Source of the DNA: Candidatus Eisenbergiella merdavium
GTDB lineage: Bacteria > Bacillota > Clostridia > Lachnospirales > Lachnospiraceae
DNA length: 64,000 nt
Assembly (NCBI GenBank): GCA_019119595.1
Contig: DWWS01000013.1
Coordinates: 146,756 to 210,755 of the forward strand
Reading direction: 5' to 3'
Both the position numbers and the translations under genes were made by a program. Below, one piece after another: positions 17,162 through 24,414 of this stretch (positions are counted from its first letter, which is position 1; every line of letters starts with the position of its first letter). The notes below the pieces were generated by a model. It saw only the letters and a program-made list of their open reading frames with translations, was not told where the DNA came from and did no database searches.

Positions 17162-17204
17162 TTCAAACTTCTTAAAGGTTCGTTAAAGCTTTCTCTGCTA
17201 AGAT
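17162..17204 (+). promoter_or_regulatory. Activator-type promoter with 10-11-bp spaced direct repeats
   Basis: TTCAAA (17162), TTAAAG (17172) and TTAAAG (17183) recur with 10-11-bp spacing, followed by the -10 box TAAGAT (17199-17204). At the -35 position (17176-17181) no consensus hexamer is present. Tandem half-sites at helical spacing overlapping a poor -35 are typical of promoters activated by OmpR/PhoB-type regulators. Such a regulator is encoded at 20688, downstream in the same cluster. Confidence 0.5.
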
Positions 17205-17252
17205 AGAGAACAGAAAAAGCCGAAACGGCAAAAAGGAGGATATGGAAAACCT

Positions 17253-18467
17253 ATGGAAAAAGCAGTTGAAATCGGAAGACAGACGTCTTCCAGAAGAATG
17301 CACATTCTGATCGCGGCATTCGCGGCAGCCCTGATGGCGCTGGCTCTGTTCTGGGGAAACGCGGGGACCGTTTACGCGGCAGGAGGGCTGGAATTGTCCA
17401 CGGATTATCCGGGCATGACGATCACGCCCGGTGAGACGCTGAACCTGACGCTGAATCTGACGAACACATCCGGAAGCAGCCTTGATGCGGAGGTGGAGAT
17501 CGCTTCTCTGCCGGAGGGCTGGGAGGGCTATCTGCAGGGCGGAAGCTACGAGGTGAGCAGGGTACATGTGGGAAGCGACGGCGCCTCTCTGACCCTTCAT
17601 CTGACCGTGCCGGATTCTCTGGAGGAGGGCACCTACAATGTGGTTGTGAACGCCTCCGTCAATGAAGAAATTCAGGATTCTCTCACTCTTTCTTTTCAGG
17701 TAAATGAGGTCAATGCGGGAGAAGGCAGCTTTACCACCGAGTATCCCGAGCAGGAAGGCACCTCCGGAACCACCTTCAGCTTCAGCACCACGCTGATCAA
17801 CAATGGTCTTTCCGCCCAGTCCTACAGCCTTTCCTCCAACGCTCCCTCCGGATGGCAGGTAAGCTTCATTCCCTCCGATGAGACGGCGTCGGTGGCAGGG
17901 ATCGATGTGGAGTCCAGCACCAGCCAGGGGCTGACGGTTGAGGTCGTGCCTCCGCAGAACGTGGAAGCGGGAGAATACGACATTTCCTGCAGCGCCGTGT
18001 CCGCATCCGAAACGCTCACCACAGATCTGAAGGTGGTCATCACCGGTACATACGGTATTTCCTTAAGCACGCCGGACGGGCGGGTGAGCTTTGACGCCCA
18101 TGCGAACGACGATTCTAAAGTGACGCTGAACATCACCAATACCGGAAACGTGGATCTGCAGAACGTTTCCCTGAATTCCAGCCTTCCCTCCGGATGGACG
18201 GTGACCTATAACGTGGAGGATAACGTGATCGAATCCGTTCCTGCGGGAAGCACGGTGGAGGTGATCGCAACCGTGACCCCCGGCTCCGACGCGATCACGG
18301 GAGACTATGTGGCAACCTTTACGGCGGAAACGGATGAGGCTTCCTCCAGCGTGGAGTTCCGCGTATCCGTGAAAACCTCCACCGTCTGGGGTCTGGTGGC
18401 GGTGCTGATCATCCTGTGTGTGGTCGGCGGACTTGTATATGTGTTCCGCAAATATGGCAGGAGGTAA
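17253..18467 (+). CDS. Membrane-anchored NEW3-domain protein of an ABC exporter cluster
   Basis: This 404-residue exported protein has a signal/anchor segment near residues 15-38 (LIAAFAAALMALALFWGN). About three Ig-like repeats follow, with the pattern GETLNLTLNLTNTSG...LPEGWE, LINNGLSAQSYSLSSNAPSG and LNITNTGNVDLQN..LPSGWTV, which is the NPCBM-associated NEW3 domain. A C-terminal transmembrane helix (VWGLVAVLIILCVVGGLVYV) comes before a short basic tail. NEW3 proteins beside ABC-2 transporters are thought to act outside the cell as part of the export complex; the cargo is unknown. AGGAGG lies 13 nt before the ATG; an out-of-frame ATG at 17242 is ignored. Confidence 0.82.
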   Translation: MEKAVEIGRQTSSRRMHILIAAFAAALMALALFWGNAGTVYAAGGLELSTDYPGMTITPGETLNLTLNLTNTSGSSLDAEVEIASLPEGWEGYLQGGSYEVSRVHVGSDGASLTLHLTVPDSLEEGTYNVVVNASVNEEIQDSLTLSFQVNEVNAGEGSFTTEYPEQEGTSGTTFSFSTTLINNGLSAQSYSLSSNAPSGWQVSFIPSDETASVAGIDVESSTSQGLTVEVVPPQNVEAGEYDISCSAVSASETLTTDLKVVITGTYGISLSTPDGRVSFDAHANDDSKVTLNITNTGNVDLQNVSLNSSLPSGWTVTYNVEDNVIESVPAGSTVEVIATVTPGSDAITGDYVATFTAETDEASSSVEFRVSVKTSTVWGLVAVLIILCVVGGLVYVFRKYGRR

Positions 18468-18505
18468 CCGCCGTATGAAACAGACGCAGGAAAGGAGGCA
18501 TTGCC

Positions 18506-19516
18506 GTGTCAGACGATAAAATGATCATACAGATGCAGGGTCTGACCAAAGCCTACGGAGAAAAAAAGGCGGTGGACAATCTGACGCTGAGCATCAGAAA
18601 GGGCGAGGTTTTCGGCCTGCTCGGGCCCAACGGCGCGGGTAAGACCACCACCACACTGATGCTTCTGGGGCTGACGGAGCCCACGTCGGGAACCGCGTTC
18701 ATCGATGGAAAAAACTGTACCAGAGATCCCATTTCGGTCAAGCGGATCGTGGGATATCTGCCGGACAGCGTGGGTTTCTATATGGATATGACGGGCCGGG
18801 AAAACCTGAGGTTCACCGGAAGGCTGAACGGTCTTGGCGGAAAAGAGCTGGAGGATCGGATCGGCTTCCTTCTGGAAAAGGTGGGAATGACAAAAGCCGC
18901 GGATCAGAAGACCGGAACCTATTCCCGCGGCATGAAGCAGAGGCTCGGGCTGGCGGACGTTCTGATCAGGGATCCGAAGGTGATCATCATGGATGAACCC
19001 ACGCTGGGACTTGACCCGGAAGGCATGCGGGAGCTGATGAGCCTGATCCGCCAGCTTGCGGAGGAGGACGGGCGCACCATCCTGATTTCCTCCCATCAGC
19101 TTTACCAGGTGCAGCAGGTCTGCGACCGGGTGGGGATCTTCGTGGAAGGAAAGCTGGTGGCCTGCGGCAGGATCGAGGAGCTTGCGAGGGAGCTGCAGCA
19201 GGAGGGCCACTGTGTCCTTGAGGTTTCCGCAGTTCCCGACGACAGCGGTTTTTCCGAGCTTCTTAATAATCTGGGAAATGTGGATAAGGTGGAGCATAAC
19301 GGGGAGCATTATGTGGTCTATTCCCGCATGGATCTTCGCCGGGAGCTGGTCCGCAGGGCGCTGCAGGGCGGTTATACCATCGCCCATTTAAGACAGAGAG
19401 GAAGCGATCTGGATGAGATCTACCGCAGATACTTTGAGAAAGGAGAGAAAGAGCATGCTCAGTTCGATCAGAAAAAGAGCGGACGTTTTCTTTCGTTCCG
19501 TAAAAATCAGGGATGA
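18506..19516 (+). CDS. ABC transporter ATP-binding protein
   Basis: This ABC-2 type ATPase (336 residues) has Walker A GPNGAGKTTTT, the signature YSRGMKQRLGLADVL (a variant of LSGGQ usual in this group), Walker B VIIMDEPTLGLDP and the H-loop ISSHQ. A C-terminal extension after about residue 230 carries an accessory domain. GTG start with AAAGGAGG 7 nt upstream. The 3' end overlaps the permease gene by 62 nt in another frame. It forms a transport unit with the NEW3 protein before it and the permease after it. Confidence 0.9.
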   Translation: MSDDKMIIQMQGLTKAYGEKKAVDNLTLSIRKGEVFGLLGPNGAGKTTTTLMLLGLTEPTSGTAFIDGKNCTRDPISVKRIVGYLPDSVGFYMDMTGRENLRFTGRLNGLGGKELEDRIGFLLEKVGMTKAADQKTGTYSRGMKQRLGLADVLIRDPKVIIMDEPTLGLDPEGMRELMSLIRQLAEEDGRTILISSHQLYQVQQVCDRVGIFVEGKLVACGRIEELARELQQEGHCVLEVSAVPDDSGFSELLNNLGNVDKVEHNGEHYVVYSRMDLRRELVRRALQGGYTIAHLRQRGSDLDEIYRRYFEKGEKEHAQFDQKKSGRFLSFRKNQG

Positions 19517-20468
19517 CGCGAAGCCGCACAGAAGCGGCCTGTACGCCCTGTACAGAAAGGAGCTTGCGGATCATATCAGGAGCAGGCGCTTCCTGATCAT
19601 CCTGGCGCTGATCCTGCTGACGAGCTGCGCCAGCATTTACGGCGCGCTTTCCGTGCTCTCCGAGGCGGTGGAATCGGATCCCAGCAATATTTTTCTGAAG
19701 CTCTTTACCCTGAGCGGAGAATCCATTCCCTCGTTTCTTTCCTTCATCGCGCTGCTCGGGCCCTTCGTGGGGCTGACGCTGGGCTTTGACGCCATCAACA
19801 GCGAGCGGTCGGAGGGAACGCTGAACCGGCTGGTCTCCCAGCCGATCTACCGGGATGCGGTCATCAACGGGAAATTTCTGGCGGGAGCCACCATCATTTT
19901 CATCATGGTATTTTCCATGGGGCTTGTGATCAGTGCCATCGGGCTGATCACGGTGGGCATTCCGCCGGAGGCGGACGAGGCGGGGCGTATTTTCGCCATG
20001 CTGTTCTTCACCTCCGTTTATATCTGCTTCTGGCTGGCGCTTTCGATCTTTTTCTCCGTGGTCTGCCGCCATGCGGCTACCTCGGCCATGATCGTCATCG
20101 CCCTGTGGATCTTCTTCGCGCTCTTCATGTCTCTGGTGATCAATATCCTGATGGGTGTTCTGTATCCTGCGGAAAATGTGACGACCTGGGGACAGCTGCT
20201 CGACTACTATGACCTGCAGTACGGCCTGAACCGGCTTTCGCCCTACTATCTGTACAGCGAGGCCATTTCCACCATCATGGATCCGACCGTGCGGACCACC
20301 AACGTGATCCTGCCCCAGCAGCTTTCCGGGGCGATCAGCGGCTATCTGTCGCTGGGACAGAGCCTGCTTCTGGTCTGGCCCCATCTGGTGGGTCTGCTGG
20401 CGCTGACGCTGATCACCTTCGCGCTTTCCTATGTCTGCTTTATGCGCAGGGAGATCCGGGCGAGGTAG
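19455..20468 (+). CDS. ABC-2 type permease
   Basis: This 337-residue membrane protein has a cytosolic N-terminus ending in YRKELADHIRSRRF, then about six transmembrane helices (FLIILALILLTSCASIYGAL, FLSFIALLGPFVGLTL, and others). It has the conserved SERSEGTLNRLVSQPI...GKFLAGA segment of GldF/NosY-like ABC-2 permeases. The start ATG at 19455 has AGGAG 9 nt upstream and lies within the ATPase gene, so translation is coupled. A very strong terminator follows, closing the three-gene unit. Confidence 0.88.
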   Translation: MLSSIRKRADVFFRSVKIRDDAKPHRSGLYALYRKELADHIRSRRFLIILALILLTSCASIYGALSVLSEAVESDPSNIFLKLFTLSGESIPSFLSFIALLGPFVGLTLGFDAINSERSEGTLNRLVSQPIYRDAVINGKFLAGATIIFIMVFSMGLVISAIGLITVGIPPEADEAGRIFAMLFFTSVYICFWLALSIFFSVVCRHAATSAMIVIALWIFFALFMSLVINILMGVLYPAENVTTWGQLLDYYDLQYGLNRLSPYYLYSEAISTIMDPTVRTTNVILPQQLSGAISGYLSLGQSLLLVWPHLVGLLALTLITFALSYVCFMRREIRAR

Positions 20469-20503
20469 ACACGCTTTGCGTATAAAAAAGTGTGTGGCTT
20501 TTC

Positions 20504-20549
20504 GACAGCCGCCGCAGCCTTTTTATTTGGCTGCGGCGGCTGTCCTTTT
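20504..20549 (+). terminator. Strong rho-independent terminator
   Basis: A perfect 16-bp stem GACAGCCGCCGCAGCC/GGCTGCGGCGGCTGTC with a 9-nt T-rich loop is followed by CTTTTC. Confidence 0.85.
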
Positions 20550-20687
20550 CAATTGCTGCAGCATCTGTGACGCGATATGCCCGCCCGGCCGCCGGGAGGG
20601 GATTGTAAAATGCGCATCCGGCATATATAATCATTTATATCGGTTCGGAAGAACCGGTGAAAAAAGCTGTGAGAGCGGGGAGCGGAC

Positions 20688-21374
20688 ATGCGCATTTTGA
20701 TCATAGAAGACAACAGGCGGCTGGCGGAGTCCATCCGGGATATCCTCAGGCACGGATATGACTGCGACATCTGTGAGGACGGCAGCCAGGGAGCGGCGCT
20801 GCTTCCCTCCGGAGGCTACGACGCGGCCATCCTGGATCTGATGCTGCCCGGCATGGACGGGATCACATTGTTAAAAGAAGCAAGAAAGAAGGGCTGCTCG
20901 GTTCCCGTCCTGATCCTGACGGCAAAGAGCGAGCTGGAGGATCGGGTGCTTGGGCTGGAAAGCGGGGCGGATTATTACCTGACCAAGCCCTTCGACATGC
21001 AGGAGCTGACCGCGGTGGTAAAAACGCTGGTACGGCGCAGGGGAGAGCTGATCCCGGAGGATCCCTCCTATGGCAATATCACCCTGAACCATGCCGATTA
21101 CACACTGCGGGGGCCGGAAAAGCAGATTTCTCTTGGGAAAAAAGAGTATGACATCATGCGGATCCTGCTGGTCAACAGGGAACAGGTGGTCTCCAAGGAG
21201 ACCCTGCTCTTAAAGGTCTGGGGAAACGATGCGGACGCGGTGGAAAACAATGTGGAGGTATACATTTCCTTCCTGCGCAAAAAGCTGGAGTTTCTGAAAG
21301 CGGATATCTGCATCGTGACCGCCCGCAGGCTAGGCTACCGCATTGTGAAAAAAGAAGAGAACGGAGGCGTCTGA
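20688..21374 (+). CDS. OmpR-family response regulator
   Basis: The 228-residue regulator has a receiver domain (acidic pocket EDN near residue 8, phosphoacceptor Asp in DLMLPG near residue 51, and Lys in TKPF) and a winged-helix effector domain (ISLGKKEYDIMRILL ... VEVYISFLRKKL). A start codon with GGGGAGCGG upstream is 4 nt from the next gene at its other end. It forms a pair with the kinase behind it. By position and by the spaced repeats at 17162-17204 it may activate the NEW3/ABC operon just upstream; this is inferred. Confidence 0.92.
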   Translation: MRILIIEDNRRLAESIRDILRHGYDCDICEDGSQGAALLPSGGYDAAILDLMLPGMDGITLLKEARKKGCSVPVLILTAKSELEDRVLGLESGADYYLTKPFDMQELTAVVKTLVRRRGELIPEDPSYGNITLNHADYTLRGPEKQISLGKKEYDIMRILLVNREQVVSKETLLLKVWGNDADAVENNVEVYISFLRKKLEFLKADICIVTARRLGYRIVKKEENGGV

Positions 21375-21377
21375 GAC

Positions 21378-22745
21378 ATGAAGGAGATCAGCCGGCTGAG
21401 GCGGAAATTTATCATCTATAACATGCTCATCGTGACGGCTGTGATCGGGATCACCTTTACCGCCCTGGTTTTTGTGCTGCAGCGCCGGGGCGACGAGGAG
21501 GGGCGGCTGATCCTGGAGCGGGCGGTTGCCCAGCCGGGAGAACGGCTGATCTTCGACGCGGTTCCCCAGGTGAGGCTGCCCTATTTTTCTGTGCTTGTGA
21601 CGGAAAGCGGAGAGGTGGTCATGCGGGAGAGCGCCTACAATTCCTTCCCGGACGCCGGATATCTGGAGCGGCTCGCGCTTCTTGGCATGGCGGCGGAGGC
21701 GGATAACGGCATCATGGACGGCTATCAGCTCAGATATCTCAGGGTGGAGCAGCCGGCCGGCCATCTTCTGGTTTTTGCGGATACATCCTATGAGGATACA
21801 GTGCACAGCGCCCTGCTCCGATACGGCGGCCTGGCCTGCGCGGCCATCTGGCTGGTGTTTCTCGGGCTGTCTTTTCTGTTTTCTCACTGGGTCGTGCGTC
21901 CCATCGCCCGTTCCCTCCGTCTGCAGAAGCAGTTTGTGGCGGACGCCTCCCATGAGCTGAAGACGCCTCTGACGGTCATCACGGCCAACGCGGAGCTTCT
22001 GCAGGAGCGCTGCACGGATCTCCCGGAGGAGGCCGGACGGTGGATCGCGCATATCGATCAGGAGTGCAGGGATATGCGCGCCCTGGTGGAAAGCCTTCTC
22101 CTTCTGGCAAAGGGCGACATCCGCTCCAGAAAAAGAGAGGAATGGGAGCGCGTTTCCTTCAGCGATCTGGTGACGGAAAAGCTTCTGGTTTTCGAGCCTC
22201 TTTTTTATCAGGAGGGAAAAGAGCTTCACTATGAGGTGACGGAGCAGATCTTCGTGAAGGGAAACGCGCCGCAGCTGGGCCAGCTGGTCAAGGTTCTTCT
22301 GGACAACGCGGTGAAATATGCCTCCGGGGCGCAGAACGGGGCGGAGCAGGACGGGGAAGCCAGCCTGCCTGTACAGTCTGACTTACCCGCACAATCCGGA
22401 CGGCTTGCGCGCGCAGGCGGCATCCGCGGGGAGGCAAGAAAAGGCGGAGGCCGGGTTGAGGTGCGTCTGGAGCCGTATGGCCGAAGCCGGGCAAGGCTCT
22501 GGGTGAACAGTGAGGGAGAGCCCATCCCGAAGGAAAAGCGCACGCTGATCTTCCAGCGGTTTTACCGGGATGAGAGAGCGCGTTCCTCACGCACCGGCTA
22601 CGGACTCGGCCTTGCCATCGCCGGGGAGATTGCGGCAAACCATCGTGCCGCGATCGGCGTGGAATACCGGAACGGGATGAACTGCTTTTATGTGACCCTG
22701 CGAGCCTGCCGGACGGAAAAAGGGACGCCGTGCGGGAAGGGATAA
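21378..22745 (+). CDS. Sensor histidine kinase
   Basis: This 455-residue kinase has two transmembrane helices (about 14-34 and 152-172) around a sensor region of about 115 residues. The dimerisation/phosphoacceptor box is FVADASHELKTPLTVI, followed by the ATPase domain with N box (LLDNAVKYA), F box and GYGLGLAIAGEI. Unusually, about 45 residues of low-complexity sequence (SLPVQSDLPAQSGRLARAGG and flanks) sit between the N box and the next beta strand. The last codons and stop are the first unit of a tandem repeat. It partners the preceding regulator. A HAMP domain is not obvious. Confidence 0.9.
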   Translation: MKEISRLRRKFIIYNMLIVTAVIGITFTALVFVLQRRGDEEGRLILERAVAQPGERLIFDAVPQVRLPYFSVLVTESGEVVMRESAYNSFPDAGYLERLALLGMAAEADNGIMDGYQLRYLRVEQPAGHLLVFADTSYEDTVHSALLRYGGLACAAIWLVFLGLSFLFSHWVVRPIARSLRLQKQFVADASHELKTPLTVITANAELLQERCTDLPEEAGRWIAHIDQECRDMRALVESLLLLAKGDIRSRKREEWERVSFSDLVTEKLLVFEPLFYQEGKELHYEVTEQIFVKGNAPQLGQLVKVLLDNAVKYASGAQNGAEQDGEASLPVQSDLPAQSGRLARAGGIRGEARKGGGRVEVRLEPYGRSRARLWVNSEGEPIPKEKRTLIFQRFYRDERARSSRTGYGLGLAIAGEIAANHRAAIGVEYRNGMNCFYVTLRACRTEKGTPCGKG

Positions 22746-22811
22746 GGCGCCGTGCGGGCAGGGATAAGGCGTTGGACGGACAGGATAAGATGCGGTGCGG
22801 GCAGAGCTGAG
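22726..22811 (+). repeat. Four diverged 21-22-bp tandem units at the 3' end of the kinase gene
   Basis: Units start at 22726, 22747, 22769 and 22790, each with a GCGCCGTGCGGGCAGGGATAAG-like pattern. The first contains the final codons and TAA of the kinase gene. The remainder of 22746-22900 shows no gene. Confidence 0.65.
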
Positions 22812-22906
22812 ACGGCGGCGGGAGCCGCCGGACAGAGGCAGGCCGGAGCGGGATTGCCGGTCACTTTTCAGGCCGGAAGGGAATTGCTGGAATTGCTTTC
22901 CCCCTC

Positions 22907-22954
22907 TTTACAACGAACATTTGTTTTGTTATGATAAATGCAAACAGATGTTCG
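22907..22954 (+). promoter_or_regulatory. SOS-type promoter with two LexA-like boxes
   Basis: TTTACA (22907-22912), a 17-nt spacer and TATGAT (22930-22935) form a good sigma-A promoter. CGAACATTTGTTTT (22914-22927) lies in the spacer and CAAACAGATGTTCG (22941-22954) lies just after the -10 box. Compared with the Gram-positive LexA box CGAACRNRYGTTCG these match about 11 and 13 of 14 positions, and their placement would block RNA polymerase. Confidence 0.65.
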
Positions 22955-22969
22955 AAAGAAGGTGAGCCC

Positions 22970-23326
22970 ATGAAACAGACTTCCGGAGAAAACGATCCCA
23001 TGAGAGATATGGCGGTGGAAGAGAGCGTCTGCGGCCGTTATCTGCCTGAGGGTGCCGCCGTAAACAGGAATCTGCCGATTCAGGTGGCGGCTCTGTGCGA
23101 TACCACGGGGAGTCTCCATCCCCTGTGGTTCCGGTATATGGATGCAGACGGCTGGGTGCGGAAGGTGGAGATCGACTCCGTTCTGTCCGGAAAGACCATT
23201 CATTATGCGGGTATCCGGATCGAGCAGTATATCTGCGCTTCCCTGATCGGAGGGCGCAAGAGAACCTATGAGCTGCGCTACAGCGTGGAGAGCCACAGAT
23301 GGTATTTTTTCCGGATGAAGGATTGA
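22970..23326 (+). CDS. Small uncharacterised protein under an SOS-type promoter
   Basis: This 118-residue soluble protein has the conserved-looking core LWFRYMDADGWVRKVEIDSV followed by CASLIGGRKRTYELRYSVES and RWYFFRMKD. Small proteins of this beta-strand type occur in Lachnospiraceae near Y-family DNA polymerase or lexA genes, as I recall, but none of those is present here. GAAGGTGAG precedes the ATG. GH43 begins 32 nt later and may be read from the same promoter. The function is unknown; damage inducibility is inferred from the two LexA-like boxes. Confidence 0.65.
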   Translation: MKQTSGENDPMRDMAVEESVCGRYLPEGAAVNRNLPIQVAALCDTTGSLHPLWFRYMDADGWVRKVEIDSVLSGKTIHYAGIRIEQYICASLIGGRKRTYELRYSVESHRWYFFRMKD

Positions 23327-23358
23327 AACGGCGCGGGATGCGCAGACAGGAGCAAAGG

Positions 23359-24354
23359 ATGGAAAGAAAAGAGTATATCCATGTCAGGGATCTGCATACG
23401 AGAGACGTATGCATCCTGCCCTGCAGGGAAGAGGGAAAATATTTTCTGTATGACTGCTTTGCAAGACCGGGGCAGCAGGGAAGGGCGGTGAATGTCAGGG
23501 AAAGTACGGACCTTGTCTGGTGGACGGACAGCTATCCCGTCTTTGAACCGGATGAAACGTTTTGGGGGCCGCTCGACTTCTGGGCGCCGGAGTGCCACTT
23601 CTGGCGGGGAAAGTACTATCTGATCAGTTCCTTCCGCGCGCCGGGCGGATACAGGGGCTGTCAGTTTCTGGAGGCTGATACGCCCAGAGGCCCATTCGTG
23701 CCGAAGAAGAACGGTCCGGCCACTCCGGCGGACTGGCAGTGTCTGGACGGGACGCTGTATGAGGACAGAAAGGGGAATCCATGGATGGTGTTCTGCCATG
23801 AATGGCTCCAGGTCCAGGACGGCCAGATCTGTGCCATCCGAATGAAGGAGGATCTTTCAGATTCCGTGGGAGAGCCTGTCATTCTGTTCCGCGCGTCGGA
23901 AGCGCCGTGGAAGTTCACCGACCCGTCGGGGCTGTGGAGGCTGACCGAGCCCCAGCCCCGGATGGGCTGGGCCAGGGTGACGGACGGCCCTTACATGTAC
24001 CGCGCAAAAAACGGAGAGCTTCTCATGGTCTGGAGCAGTTTTTCCAATACGGCTTATACCTGCGGCTATGCCCGTTCCCTTTCCGGAGAGATCACCGGGC
24101 CGTGGAGGCAGGAGCCGGAACCCCTGTTCAGCCAGGACGGCGGCCATTCCATGCTGTTTCATGACTTTGACGGAAGACTTCTGATGTGCCTGCATTCACC
24201 CAACAAAAGCGGGCAGGAGCGCATGCTTTTGTTTGAAATGGAGGATGCGGACGGATGTCTGCGCATCGTAAACGAGCTGACCGGAAACTGGATGTATAAT
24301 AAATATACGCCGGACGGCGGGGATAAATGGCTTGTGGAGGGAGAAGCGCCTTAA
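23359..24354 (+). CDS. GH43 family glycoside hydrolase
   Basis: The 331-residue protein has the five-bladed propeller pattern of GH43 (beta-xylosidase/alpha-arabinofuranosidase group). An N-terminal Asp lies in HVRDLHTRDV, a middle segment is WAPECHFWRGKYYL, and LDGTLYEDRKGNPWMVF and the RVTDGPYMYRAKNGELLMVWSSF segment carry the other acidic residues. There is no signal peptide, so it acts on imported oligosaccharides. The start ATG at 23359 has AGGAG upstream. The final codons are part of a 22-bp inverted repeat that serves as terminator. A GH42 gene converges from the right. Confidence 0.82.
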   Translation: MERKEYIHVRDLHTRDVCILPCREEGKYFLYDCFARPGQQGRAVNVRESTDLVWWTDSYPVFEPDETFWGPLDFWAPECHFWRGKYYLISSFRAPGGYRGCQFLEADTPRGPFVPKKNGPATPADWQCLDGTLYEDRKGNPWMVFCHEWLQVQDGQICAIRMKEDLSDSVGEPVILFRASEAPWKFTDPSGLWRLTEPQPRMGWARVTDGPYMYRAKNGELLMVWSSFSNTAYTCGYARSLSGEITGPWRQEPEPLFSQDGGHSMLFHDFDGRLLMCLHSPNKSGQERMLLFEMEDADGCLRIVNELTGNWMYNKYTPDGGDKWLVEGEAP

Positions 24355-24376
24355 AAGGCGCTTCTCCCTCCACGAG
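24331..24376. terminator. Long inverted repeat spanning the GH43 stop codon
   Basis: Arms 24331-24352 and 24355-24376 pair over 22 bp with a single G-T wobble and only two central bases. The left arm encodes the last residues (VEGEAP) and stop of GH43. There is no clear T-run, but the position between convergent genes fits a bidirectional terminator or cruciform. Confidence 0.55.
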
Positions 24377-24414
24377 CATATCCCGGAAGCCCCGGAAGCG
24401 GGGCAGAAGCAGGA

